A DNA stretch of 64,000 nt from Clostridium sp. HBUAS56010 (GCF_007115105.1 NZ_SULJ01000006.1:498-64497), one strand, 5' to 3'. Positions 55,636 through 63,996 are shown, numbered from the stretch's first letter. The notes: a model not told the origin generated them from the sequence alone. Numbers and translations: made by a program.

Positions 55636-55652
55636 TTTCATTATTAATAAAC
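55636..55652. promoter_or_regulatory. Operator at the iclR-type gene start
   Basis: TTTCATTATTAATAAAC matches the operator at 54666-54682 at 15 of 17 positions. Probable autoregulation. Confidence 0.55.
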
Positions 55653-55793
55653 AGCTTTCATATTTTTTCTTTTAGCTTATTTTATATAATAAATGATAAT
55701 TTTTCAATCCCTTTTCCTATTAATCTGTGAAATTTTTGAATTTCCCTTATTATCTTCCTGATAAACCTCAATCAATAAAACAAAACGTCTCTA

Positions 55794-56810
55794 TTACTTT
55801 TTCACAACACTACCGTCTGGATAACGGGCAAATCGTCCTGTCTCTCTTTCATGAACCGGCTCATCATCATTCCATGGCCAGCCGCCAAACCGGGTATTCT
55901 GATAATCTTCATATGCCTCTCGTATCTCTTGTTCAGAATTCATGACAAATGGTCCATATTGTGCCACTGGCTCAAGAACTGGTTCTCCTTCTAATAACAG
56001 AACATAACTGGTTTGATCTCCATTTACCACAGTAATCTCCTCTTCTCCGGAAAGCCTGATTCGGGAGGATGGATCAATGGTTTTACCATCTATCGTAATA
56101 GAACTGCTTCCCTGATAGAAATACAGGTTCCGGTTTAAGGTTTTAGAGCCTGCCTGAATGTAAAATTCTGCCTCAGGTTCCAGTTCCACAAGCTGGATTC
56201 CCACATGGTTTTCTTCCTTTGCTGCCCATGAATCTTTTGTCGGCTCCAGGCTTTTTTTATCTTCATATTTGCCTGCAATTAACCGTATGGTTGCTGTCTT
56301 TCCTTTTTCATTGGTATTTTTTATCACTGGAATTTCTTCTGCCCATAACATCTTATAATCCGGGTCTGTGAATTTACTTTTTGCAGGTAAATTCAGCCAG
56401 ATCTGGAATAATTCCAGGGGATTTTCCTTATCCTGATGAACCAGCGGGAACATCTCTACATGCTGACATCCCGATCCGGTTGTCAGCCACTGGACATCTC
56501 CATTTCCATAACGCCCTTCTGCTCCCTTGGAATCAAAATGGTCAACAATTCCTTCCAATACAACGGTAACCGTCTCAAAACCACGGTGAGGGTGAACCGG
56601 AAATCCAGGAACCTTCTCTCCATGATACATACTAAAACCATCTTTTCCGGAAAAATCATTCCCCATCCTTCTTCCTGCTAAAGAGACTGCAGGCCCTTGA
56701 ACCTCATTGCCTGCCGGAAATTGGTCGTGATGGTGCATACATGCCAGAAACGGACTGTCCATTCCCCATTGAAATCCTATTTTTTCAATTAATTTAATTT
56801 TTTTACTCAT
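55794..56810 (-). CDS. Pirin family protein
   Basis: A 338-residue bicupin. The N-terminal cupin holds FPVHPHRGFETVTVVLEGIVDHFDSKG (metal-binding His) and LTTGSGCQHVEMFP. The C-terminal cupin includes YFYQGSSSITIDG and the tail GGWPWNDDEPVHER. Some pirins have quercetin 2,3-dioxygenase activity; the role here is unknown. It overlaps the marR-type gene by 4 nt (ATGA), so the pair is one operon responding to the MarR signal. Confidence 0.92.
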   Translation of the reverse strand: MSKKIKLIEKIGFQWGMDSPFLACMHHHDQFPAGNEVQGPAVSLAGRRMGNDFSGKDGFSMYHGEKVPGFPVHPHRGFETVTVVLEGIVDHFDSKGAEGRYGNGDVQWLTTGSGCQHVEMFPLVHQDKENPLELFQIWLNLPAKSKFTDPDYKMLWAEEIPVIKNTNEKGKTATIRLIAGKYEDKKSLEPTKDSWAAKEENHVGIQLVELEPEAEFYIQAGSKTLNRNLYFYQGSSSITIDGKTIDPSSRIRLSGEEEITVVNGDQTSYVLLLEGEPVLEPVAQYGPFVMNSEQEIREAYEDYQNTRFGGWPWNDDEPVHERETGRFARYPDGSVVKK

Positions 56811-57265
56811 ACTAATTCACTCCTTGTCTTGATTTTTTTTAACAGATGCAGTAACATTTCTTTTTCCTCTTCATAAAGTCCGGTAAAGCTCTCTGCTAAA
56901 TCTTCTACATGCCTGGGAAATATCTCTTCGATTTTTTCTCTGCCCTTATCGGTAATCGCAATAATGCAGGATCTTTTATCATTGGGATTCGGCTGCCTTT
57001 CTATCATGGCATCTTTTTCTAAATTATTAATTACCACCGTCATATTCCCGGAGGTAGAAAGAATACTGGCAATAATCTCGCTAATTGTCAAATCACCTTT
57101 ATGGTACAATGCCTCCAGCACAGCAAATTGCGCAGAAGTAAGACCTCCCTGGTTAAAGATCGCACCTGCTCTTCTATGAAGTCCCTGAGTTGTCCTGCTT
57201 AGTCCAATAAATGCTTTTAAATTAAGATCATTTTCTTTTCCATAAGATATTGTGTTTTTCTTCAT
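56807..57265 (-). CDS. MarR-family transcriptional regulator
   Basis: A 152-residue winged-helix regulator: LTSAQFAVLEALYHKGDLTISEIIASILSTSGNMTVVINNLEKDAMIERQPNPNDKRS, where DKRS is the conserved wing motif. A perfect 20-nt palindrome fills the spacer of its own promoter, so it most likely represses itself and pirin. A ligand is not predictable; no Cys redox sensor pair is evident. Confidence 0.93.
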   Translation of the reverse strand: MKKNTISYGKENDLNLKAFIGLSRTTQGLHRRAGAIFNQGGLTSAQFAVLEALYHKGDLTISEIIASILSTSGNMTVVINNLEKDAMIERQPNPNDKRSCIIAITDKGREKIEEIFPRHVEDLAESFTGLYEEEKEMLLHLLKKIKTRSELV

Positions 57266-57271
57266 GATTTT

Positions 57272-57300
57272 AATATATCACTAATTAGTGATATTGTCAA
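57272..57300 (-). promoter_or_regulatory. marR-pirin promoter with a palindromic operator in its spacer
   Basis: TTGACA (57300-57295), 17-nt spacer, TATATT (57277-57272). The sequence ATATCACTAATTAGTGATAT (57275-57294) is a perfect palindrome occupying the spacer and part of the -10, ideal for MarR repression. Confidence 0.8.
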
Positions 57301-57340
57301 CTGCACTGTCATTGAAATTTAAGACAGTCCCGCTTTCCAT

Positions 57341-57709
57341 TTATTTTCCGGAGTCTATATCTTTTAATCGTTTCAACCATTTTGCAATAGAACCACTTAA
57401 AAAAAAATCCAGCAATACCCCTTCACAAAACCTCTCAGCCCGAATAGCTCCTACGATAAGAGCCATGATACACGGGGCATCTAATAACCGGACTTCTACA
57501 TCCTTTATGGAATCCATTTCCAAATTAATTCCATTTTTATTCAAAATATCTCCATAGCGTTTTAATTCCATCTCTTTATTTTCATCTATAAAAGCATATA
57601 AATCATGAATAAAAGTTCTGACTAAATTGGTGTAATTAACAAACGGCATCTGAATCGGATTTTCTGCCGTACCATCATGTTCTGTATCAATTACCCAACT
57701 GCCATACAA
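57341..57709 (-). pseudogene. DUF6508-like gene, probably 5'-truncated
   Basis: The 122-codon frame contains YGSWVIDTEHDGTAENPIQMPFVNY, AFIDENKEMELKRYGDILNKNGI and APCIMALIVGAIRAERFCEGVLLDFF, which I recognise as DUF6508. The first possible codon is a TTG immediately before YGSW, at the foot of the P-type ATPase terminator hairpin, with a TGA seven codons upstream in frame. No ribosome binding site or separate promoter is seen. Family members as I recall them have an extra N-terminal helix. It may be a truncated remnant or a short variant; function is unknown. Confidence 0.55.
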
Positions 57710-57712
57710 ACA

Positions 57713-57746
57713 AGGAGCTGCTTTTCAATTAAGAATAGCAGCTCCT
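57713..57746 (-). terminator. Terminator-like hairpin after the P-type ATPase gene
   Basis: AGGAGCTGCT and AGCAGCTCCT pair perfectly around a 14-nt loop. The T-run on the minus strand is interrupted (TTGTTTG). Confidence 0.65.
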
Positions 57747-57776
57747 CATAAATCATAGAATTATTTTATTTTTCTT

Positions 57777-60476
57777 TTAACTGCACTTCGATACAAACAT
57801 ATCTTTTTTTCTTCTGCGTTTCTCGTAAATCCGATATGCTTTATCAACTTCCGTAATCAGTAAAATGATTAATCCGGTAGCAAATGCAATCCCCCATTCC
57901 CGAAGGGTAAGGGCTTCTGTCTGAAATGCCTGCTGCATAAATGGAATATAAGTAAACGCCGCCTGGAGCAAAAGCATGATTCCGATAATGAGAAATGCTT
58001 TCGGGTTGGTAAACAGGGCATCCGATAGTGCTGGTTTTGAAGTACGGATATTAAACAGATAAAAAATCTTGCTGATAACAATGACATTAACCATCATTGT
58101 ACTTGCCGTCTTCTGATCTAACCCGGCACGAATCAGCCAGTCTTGTGACACTAAACTTATCACCGCTATCAAAACGGATACATAAGCCATCTGAATGATA
58201 TCATGGCGGTTCATTAATCCGCTTCCTGTCTTTCTGGGAGCACGCTTCATAATTCCTGGTTCTGCCGGTTCAAAAATAAATGCAAACTGGATCGTAATTG
58301 CAGAAACCATGTTGATCCACAAAAGCTGTGTTGCCTGAAGCGGCATGTCTCTTTGCATCAAAAGGGTAAATGCAACAATCAGACCTTCTGCAAACGAGGT
58401 AGGCAGTAAGAATAAAATACTCTTTTTAATGTTGTCATATATGCGCCTGCCTTCTTTTATGGCAACAGACATGGTCGCAAAGTTGTCATCGGTTAAAATC
58501 ATATCGGCAGAATCTTTTGCAACATCCGTACCTTTCATTCCCATGGCAACTCCAATATCAGCTCTCTTTAAAGCGGGAGCATCGTTTACCCCATCTCCTG
58601 TCATTGCCGTTACCTTTTCACTTGCCTGCAGCGCTTTTACAATCTCTAACTTATTCTTTGGTGTTGCTCTTGCAAATACCTGGTGAGTAAGAGCCGTTTC
58701 CTTTTTATCCTCTTCCGTCAGTTTATCCCATTGGGGACCTGTAATAACTTTAATATGGTCCGCAAGACCTAACTTCTGTCCAATGATCCTGGCTGTTATA
58801 GGGTGGTCGCCGGTTATCATCTTTACTTCCACACCGGCTCTTCTCATCTCTTTCAGGGACTCAATTACCTCTTCCCTTGGCGGGTCAATAATTCCTGTTA
58901 ATCCAAGGAAACACATTCCCTCATGAAGCAGGGTATGGCTGACCTCCTGGACATCAGAAGAGACTTCTTTGTACCCAACAGCAACAACCCTTTTTCCCTG
59001 TTCGGATAAAAGCTTAACCCGCTGATTCCATATATTTATATCAAAAGAACTATCGTATGCCTGAGCCATTGGAAATAGTTTATCCGGTGACCCTTTGATA
59101 AATACTTTCCTTTTACCGTTCTGATCCTCTACTAATTTTGCTATATAGCGGTAATCAGAGTCAAAGGGCAGTATATCTATTTCCTGGTAATGAGGTTCTG
59201 AATCAACCGGAAAAACTTTGTGGTAAAGCGTTAAAAATGATCCATCGGTTGGCTCTCCGCTTATGTTCCATTTTCCATTTTCCTCAATTAACTGTGTATC
59301 ATTTGCCTCATAACCGGCTTCCAGAAATAATTGGAGCTCCGGTGATAGTTCTGCTGGTTTATTGTTTTCTGTTATTTCTCCTTTTGGTTCATATCCGGTT
59401 CCGCTTACCTTGTAGACATGATCGCTAATCATAAGGTTTTTTACGGTCATTTCATTCTTTGTCAACGTACCTGTTTTGTCTGTTGCGATGACGTCTACGG
59501 AACCAAGTGTTTCAATTGCGGGCAGGGATTTGACGATGGTATGTTTTTTCTTCGCCATATCATTGACACCCATTGCAAGAATTACCGAAGTCGTAGCAGG
59601 CAGACCTTCCGGCATGGAACCCACAATCATGGTTACAACGGCTAAGGAAAGCACAGGCAATGAGTAAATCTGAAAGATCATTCCCAGAGCAAACAATAGA
59701 ATGGACGCAATAATTACTACGATGGATACACCTTTGCCAAGGTTATCAATTTCTTTCATCAGAGGAGTTTTTCTTTCCACAACGTTATTTACTTCCGTTG
59801 ATATCTTACCGATCTCTGTATGTTCACCCGTTGCAACAACGACTGCAACTCCACTTCCGCTGGTTATAGAGGTGGAAGCAAAAGCTATATTCTTCTGCTC
59901 TGCCAATGCTACATCTTCGTCCAATATGGTTTCGTTTGTTTTCTCTACGGAATCAGACTCTCCTGTTAATGCAGATTCCTGAATCTTTAAATTATCGCAA
60001 TCCACAATACGCAGATCTGCCGGAACGTTATCTCCTGCTTCCAAAAAGACCACGTCTCCAACGACGAGCTTTTCAGCAGAAATATCTTTCCGGATGCCAT
60101 CCCGGTATACGGTGGCTTTGACCGAAAGCATGGCTTTGATCTTCTCCAGTGCATCGGATGCATTGGCCTCCTGATAGTAACCGATCAGGGCATTGGCGAT
60201 AATGACCAGTCCGATTATAATTGCATCGGAATGATGTCCCATTATGATGGTCAGCATTGCGGCTACAATCAGAATATAGATAATCATGTTGTTAAATTGC
60301 TTTACAAACAGCTTCCATTTCTGCACCTTCTGACCTTTTAATTCATTTGGTCCAAATTCAATCAGTCTCTTTGCCGCCTCTTCTTCACTTAATCCCTGTT
60401 CAAAATCCTGTTCTAGATAATTCCCTGTTAATTCTTCTAAACTTATTCGATAATGTTCTTTTTTCTGTTGTTCCAT
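57777..60476 (-). CDS. Cation-translocating P-type ATPase (P2 type)
   Basis: An 899-residue membrane pump. The actuator motif is TGESDSVEKT, the phosphorylation site is ATDKTGTLTKNEM (about residue 333), and the hinge is MTGDGVNDAPALKRADIGVAMG. It has an N-terminal cation-ATPase domain and a C-terminal six-helix region. TM4 has SMPEGLPATTSVI, as in Ca2+ and related pumps. TM6 reads LLWINMVSAITIQFAFIFEP, lacking the Asp found in the SERCA-type LLWVNLVTDG. Ion choice is therefore uncertain: Ca2+, Mg2+ or a monovalent ion. Upstream are a short acidic leader ORF and a terminator-like hairpin, implying attenuation. AGGAG precedes the ATG. Confidence 0.9.
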   Translation of the reverse strand: MEQQKKEHYRISLEELTGNYLEQDFEQGLSEEEAAKRLIEFGPNELKGQKVQKWKLFVKQFNNMIIYILIVAAMLTIIMGHHSDAIIIGLVIIANALIGYYQEANASDALEKIKAMLSVKATVYRDGIRKDISAEKLVVGDVVFLEAGDNVPADLRIVDCDNLKIQESALTGESDSVEKTNETILDEDVALAEQKNIAFASTSITSGSGVAVVVATGEHTEIGKISTEVNNVVERKTPLMKEIDNLGKGVSIVVIIASILLFALGMIFQIYSLPVLSLAVVTMIVGSMPEGLPATTSVILAMGVNDMAKKKHTIVKSLPAIETLGSVDVIATDKTGTLTKNEMTVKNLMISDHVYKVSGTGYEPKGEITENNKPAELSPELQLFLEAGYEANDTQLIEENGKWNISGEPTDGSFLTLYHKVFPVDSEPHYQEIDILPFDSDYRYIAKLVEDQNGKRKVFIKGSPDKLFPMAQAYDSSFDINIWNQRVKLLSEQGKRVVAVGYKEVSSDVQEVSHTLLHEGMCFLGLTGIIDPPREEVIESLKEMRRAGVEVKMITGDHPITARIIGQKLGLADHIKVITGPQWDKLTEEDKKETALTHQVFARATPKNKLEIVKALQASEKVTAMTGDGVNDAPALKRADIGVAMGMKGTDVAKDSADMILTDDNFATMSVAIKEGRRIYDNIKKSILFLLPTSFAEGLIVAFTLLMQRDMPLQATQLLWINMVSAITIQFAFIFEPAEPGIMKRAPRKTGSGLMNRHDIIQMAYVSVLIAVISLVSQDWLIRAGLDQKTASTMMVNVIVISKIFYLFNIRTSKPALSDALFTNPKAFLIIGIMLLLQAAFTYIPFMQQAFQTEALTLREWGIAFATGLIILLITEVDKAYRIYEKRRRKKDMFVSKCS

Positions 60477-60502
60477 TGTTTTCTCCTATTATTTTTAAGT
60501 AC

Positions 60503-60534
60503 GCAAAAATAGCACCTTGTTAAAAACAACGTGC
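60503..60534 (-). terminator. Attenuator-like terminator ahead of the P-type ATPase
   Basis: In the transcript GCAC-G-UUGUU pairs with AACAA-G-GUGC (one G/G mismatch, UUU loop), followed by UAUUUUUG. It starts 14 nt after the stop codon of the short upstream ORF and ends about 27 nt before the ATPase start. Confidence 0.6.
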
Positions 60535-60548
60535 ATCACAAAAATTAC

Positions 60549-60626
60549 TTATTCAATTTGGGGAAAACAATGAAACGTATTTAATGAGTACGTATGTATA
60601 TGCGTATCATCCGAATCATCAGACAT
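60549..60626 (-). CDS. 25-codon leader peptide of the P-type ATPase
   Basis: AAAAGGAGGTG lies 6-8 nt before the ATG at 60626, a stronger ribosome binding site than that of most genes here. The peptide begins MSDDSDDTHIHTYS and later contains HC and a Pro, then stops at 60551-60549. Four Asp within the first seven residues, three His and one Cys suggest either a cation-binding peptide or a destabilising nascent chain, like the acidic leader peptides of Mg2+ transporters. It has no hydrophobic segment, so an independent membrane role is unlikely. A terminator-like hairpin follows at once. No homologue is known to me. Confidence 0.55.
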   Translation of the reverse strand: MSDDSDDTHIHTYSLNTFHCFPQIE

Positions 60627-60642
60627 CAATTACACCTCCTTT

Positions 60643-60680
60643 TCTGATGTTAATTTATCAGATTTTTCGACATAATTCAA
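60643..60680 (-). promoter_or_regulatory. Possible promoter and hairpin upstream of the leader peptide
   Basis: TTGAAT (60680-60675), 17-nt spacer, TAAATT (60657-60652) is a fair sigma-A promoter. TCTGAT (60662-60657) and ATCAGA (60648-60643) can also pair; if a promoter further upstream is used, that hairpin lies in the RNA. ATCAGA could instead pair with TCTGAT in codons 2-3 of the leader, looping out the ribosome binding site. The rest of the interval to 60936 is AT-rich, with nothing else recognised. Confidence 0.4.
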
Positions 60681-60936
60681 GTGAAGAATTATTATTTTAT
60701 ACTTTTTTTAGAATTATAAACTTTTTTTATGCTGATAATGACATTTTTTCTCTGTTTATCCGTCTTTTAATTATTTGTTACCAGCCTCAAAATCCATTTC
60801 CTACTTCCATATCTATACAACTTTTCTCAACTAGCCCTTTTTCCTAAAAAAAGCCCGAAACACACACACCTTCTACACATAACAATTATATATAGTTGGA
60901 AGGCTTACCAAAGTTTAACGAAAGGATACCATCATA

Positions 60937-62349
60937 ATGATTTTAGACCTAACCAGCAAAAAACCATTATATAACCAGATATATCAGCAGATCAGACAGG
61001 ATATTCTTACCGGTGTTATGAAGCAGGGGAGCAGGCTCAAATCAAGCCGGGCTCTTTCTTCGGAACTGGGAATCAGCAGGAATACGGTTGATCTTGCCTA
61101 TGATCACTTATTTGCAGAAGGCTTCATCACAAGCGTGCCGAGAAAAGGCTATTATGTAGAAATACCTGATATGCTCCCTGTACCAGACAAGGGCACTTTT
61201 AAGGAAACCTGCTGCTGTTCCAATAAAGAATCTCATCATGATGACAAAATTTTATATGACTTTCAATCGGATAAACTGCTCATAACAGAATTTCCCTGTC
61301 ATCAATGGAAAAAACTGCTTTTAAGATGCATCCATGAACATTCTGAAGAATCAGAAGAAGCTTCCGTATTTGGCAGTCTGGGGCTTCAGACGGAAATCAG
61401 GCGGTTTTTACATCTATACAGCAATGTGGAATGCAGTACCGAACAGATTTTAATAACAACAGGGAGGCAGCATTGTCTGGAGCTGGCATGCCGGCTGATT
61501 AAAACCGTGGATTCCAGACCATACATCGCCTTGGAAGATCCTGGCTTTGATCAGTCCCGAATTACCCTTCAAAACAATGGATGTCAGATCTTCCCCATGA
61601 AACTGGATTCCCTTGGGCCACTGATTCCTTCCATAGAGAAAACAGCCATTGGGGCAGCATATGTTACACCATCCCATGAATTTCCAACAGGCATTGGGAT
61701 GTCTCTGTCCAGACGCAAGGAATTCTCCCGTTGGGCTGACACAGCCAGTACCTATCTCATTGAGGATGAATCCAACTGCTTTTTTCACCACAATTTAAAA
61801 CCTTTTCCGCCTCTCCATCACTTAAACCCGGAAAGGACCTTTTATCTGGGTGGTTTTTCTGATCTTTTATACCCATGTGTGGATGTGGCCTTTCTGGTGG
61901 TTCCTGCTTCCCTTGTTACTGCCATGCACAGGCTGATTGACCAGCATACTCCATTTGTGCCTTACCTTTCCCAAAAACCACTGGAACTGTTTTTAAAGGA
62001 AGGCCACTGGGATGCCCATATCCGGAGAGTGAGAAAAATGAAAAAAGAAAAATGCAGACTTCTGATTCATGCTTTAAAGCATCGGTTCGGGCATCAGATT
62101 CATATCTCCGATTTTCAATCCGGGATGTACATTCTGATTCAGGCAAAATGGCACATCACGGAAGAAGAACTGGTAACACAGGCTTATGAAGCAGGAATCC
62201 TGGTATGCCCTGTATCCAAATCCTGGTATGAGCCCGAACCGTGCCAATCCCCGTCTCTGCTTCTTCATTACAGCCACATCTCTTTCGAAGACATTGCACC
62301 TTGTGTGGACCGGCTCTATGAAACGTGGTCTGCTGGACTGGAACCATAA
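60937..62349 (+). CDS. MocR/PdxR-like GntR regulator with a degenerate aminotransferase domain
   Basis: A 470-residue fusion: an N-terminal GntR winged helix (KPLYNQIYQQIRQDILTG, SSRALSSELGISRNTVDLAYDHL) and a C-terminal class I aminotransferase-like domain. In MocR proteins PLP binds a Lys in an FSK motif; here the stretch is YLGGFSDLLYPCVDVAFLVVP, with Asp309 at the Lys position and no Arg in the following phosphate-binding segment. The other PLP region reads YLIEDESNCFF instead of the usual EDDYDSEF. The effector is therefore unlikely to be covalently bound PLP. GAAAGGA lies before the ATG. The target is unknown; the neighbouring ATPase and iron genes are candidates. Confidence 0.85.
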   Translation: MILDLTSKKPLYNQIYQQIRQDILTGVMKQGSRLKSSRALSSELGISRNTVDLAYDHLFAEGFITSVPRKGYYVEIPDMLPVPDKGTFKETCCCSNKESHHDDKILYDFQSDKLLITEFPCHQWKKLLLRCIHEHSEESEEASVFGSLGLQTEIRRFLHLYSNVECSTEQILITTGRQHCLELACRLIKTVDSRPYIALEDPGFDQSRITLQNNGCQIFPMKLDSLGPLIPSIEKTAIGAAYVTPSHEFPTGIGMSLSRRKEFSRWADTASTYLIEDESNCFFHHNLKPFPPLHHLNPERTFYLGGFSDLLYPCVDVAFLVVPASLVTAMHRLIDQHTPFVPYLSQKPLELFLKEGHWDAHIRRVRKMKKEKCRLLIHALKHRFGHQIHISDFQSGMYILIQAKWHITEEELVTQAYEAGILVCPVSKSWYEPEPCQSPSLLLHYSHISFEDIAPCVDRLYETWSAGLEP

Positions 62350-62425
62350 GAGAGGGCGACTCTGGCTCTTTTCTCCTTTTGGAAAGGCCGATAATATAAA
62401 AGAAAAAAGCAAAAAGGGGGATATT

Positions 62426-62644
62426 ATGCTTTTGTCACTGGCACCCATTGGGGAGTTAATTCAAATCAGCGGAATCTGGGCGGAGGAAGAATACACTGCC
62501 CTCTTAAAGGAAGCTGGGATCGTAGTAAATGCAAGGGTACGCATTCTGTTTAAACCCTCAAAAGAAATATTTGTTATCGGAAGCAATGGAAGGCGTATCA
62601 TGATTGATGAATTTCTGGCAAGAAAAATTATTGTGCACTGTTAA
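62426..62644 (+). CDS. FeoA-like small protein
   Basis: A 72-residue SH3-like protein: LSLAPIGELIQISGIWAEEEYTALLKEAGIVVNARVRILF and a hydrophobic, basic end with FLARKIIV, matching the FeoA/DtxR-C domain pattern. FeoA proteins assist the FeoB ferrous transporter; feoB is not in the window, although an FTR1 permease follows. AAAGGGGG lies 5 nt before the ATG at 62426. A possible weak hairpin (about 62347-62378) separates it from the regulator gene. Confidence 0.7.
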   Translation: MLLSLAPIGELIQISGIWAEEEYTALLKEAGIVVNARVRILFKPSKEIFVIGSNGRRIMIDEFLARKIIVHC

Positions 62645-62705
62645 ATCTCTTTTTTATGCTTGTCTGGCACCATGAGTATTTTCAAATCTGGCACTTGTCT
62701 GTTTA

Positions 62706-62721
62706 GTTAGTTTGAACTAAC
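62706..62721. promoter_or_regulatory. Palindromic operator before the FTR1 permease (possible iron box)
   Basis: GTTAGTTTGAACTAAC: perfect 7-bp arms around TG. With flanks TTTA and ATGA it resembles DtxR/IdeR-type boxes (TTAGGTTAG-CTAACCTAA). It falls between TTGTCT (62695-62700 region) and TAACAT, a plausible weak promoter, so binding would block transcription. Confidence 0.55.
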
Positions 62722-62790
62722 ATGAATGCGGTATATAGATTTTACGGCTTACAGCCGGTATACCTAAACTTTAAGAAAGGAGGAAATAAA

Positions 62791-63996
62791 GTGCGCAGAT
62801 TATTATCCATACTTATGTTTGTACTTGTTCTTTTCAGTACATTTCCAACTGCCGCCTATGCAGAATCCGCCCATGACACATGGAACGATGTGGTCGATGA
62901 CATGGAAGCCATTCTATTGGAATCTTATGATCTTTATACAGCAGGATCTCCCAAAGAGGCGAAAGCCAAAGTAGACGTGGCATATTTCTCTTACTATGAG
63001 AAACTGGGATTTGAAAAGACAGTTATGGCACATATATCCGGCAACCGGGCTGCTACCGTAGAATATCAGTTCAGCTTTGCAAAAAAAGCAATCAACGGAG
63101 ACAAAAGCAACGAAGAAGTAAAAGCTTCCCTTGATGAACTGACCAAACTGTTACGGGAAGATGCAAACCAGTTAGATGGAAAGCAGGAAAGTGCACTGGG
63201 TGTCTTTCTTGGTTCTCTTTTAATTATTACCAGAGAAGGCTTTGAAGCGATTATTATTGTGGGTGCAATTATCGCATATCTGGTCAAGTCCGGTCATAAG
63301 GACAAAACAAAAGCCGTCTACGGCGGTTCTGTCATCGCTCTGGGAGCAAGTGTTATTATGGCTTTTATTTTAAATGCTCTTTCTGGGGTGAACGGAGCCA
63401 ATCAGGAGATTACAGAAGGTGTGACCATGCTGATTGCCGTTGCCGTACTTTTTTATGTCAGCAACTGGATGGTCTCCAAATCAGAAGCTCAGGCATGGAC
63501 TCATTACATTGAAGGCAAAGTACAAAGTTCCATTACAAAGGGAAGTCTCTTTTCACTTGCTTTTGCTGCATTCCTGGCTGTTTTCAGAGAAGGGGCTGAA
63601 ACCATTCTCTTTTACAAAGCTTTGCTTGCAGGAACCCAGAGTTATTATAACATGGTCTGGCTGGGACTTGGAGTCGGATGCATCATTCTGGTTGTGATCT
63701 ATCTGTTGATCCGCTTTATGAGCATTAAACTGCCGTTAAAGCCGTTTTTCCTCGGCACCAGCATTCTGCTGTTTGTAATGTCCATATCTTTTATCGGTTC
63801 AGCCGTAAAAGAATTGCAGGAAGGCAACCTTGTGGGCGTAACACCGGTACCTGGAGTTACCTCCATCAGCATCCTTGGAATCTATCCAACCCTGGAAACC
63901 TTAATTCCACAGGTAATTCTGCTGATTCTGACACTTATTACATTTGTAATCCAGATCCGCAAAACAAAACGATCTAAAATAATCCATTCCAAGTGA
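62791..63996 (+). CDS. FTR1/EfeU-family high-affinity iron permease
   Basis: A 401-residue membrane protein that imports ferric or ferrous iron. A signal peptide (RRLLSILMFVLVLFSTFPTAAYA) is followed by an extracytoplasmic helical domain (about 25-130) and seven or so membrane helices with the two iron motifs REGFEAII (about residue 147) and REGAETILF (about 266). I use the GTG at 62791 because AAGGAGG lies 7 nt upstream and a clean signal peptide follows; an ATG at 62722 sits at the edge of the operator. EfeO/EfeB-like partners, if present, would lie beyond the window end. Confidence 0.9.
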   Translation: MRRLLSILMFVLVLFSTFPTAAYAESAHDTWNDVVDDMEAILLESYDLYTAGSPKEAKAKVDVAYFSYYEKLGFEKTVMAHISGNRAATVEYQFSFAKKAINGDKSNEEVKASLDELTKLLREDANQLDGKQESALGVFLGSLLIITREGFEAIIIVGAIIAYLVKSGHKDKTKAVYGGSVIALGASVIMAFILNALSGVNGANQEITEGVTMLIAVAVLFYVSNWMVSKSEAQAWTHYIEGKVQSSITKGSLFSLAFAAFLAVFREGAETILFYKALLAGTQSYYNMVWLGLGVGCIILVVIYLLIRFMSIKLPLKPFFLGTSILLFVMSISFIGSAVKELQEGNLVGVTPVPGVTSISILGIYPTLETLIPQVILLILTLITFVIQIRKTKRSKIIHSK

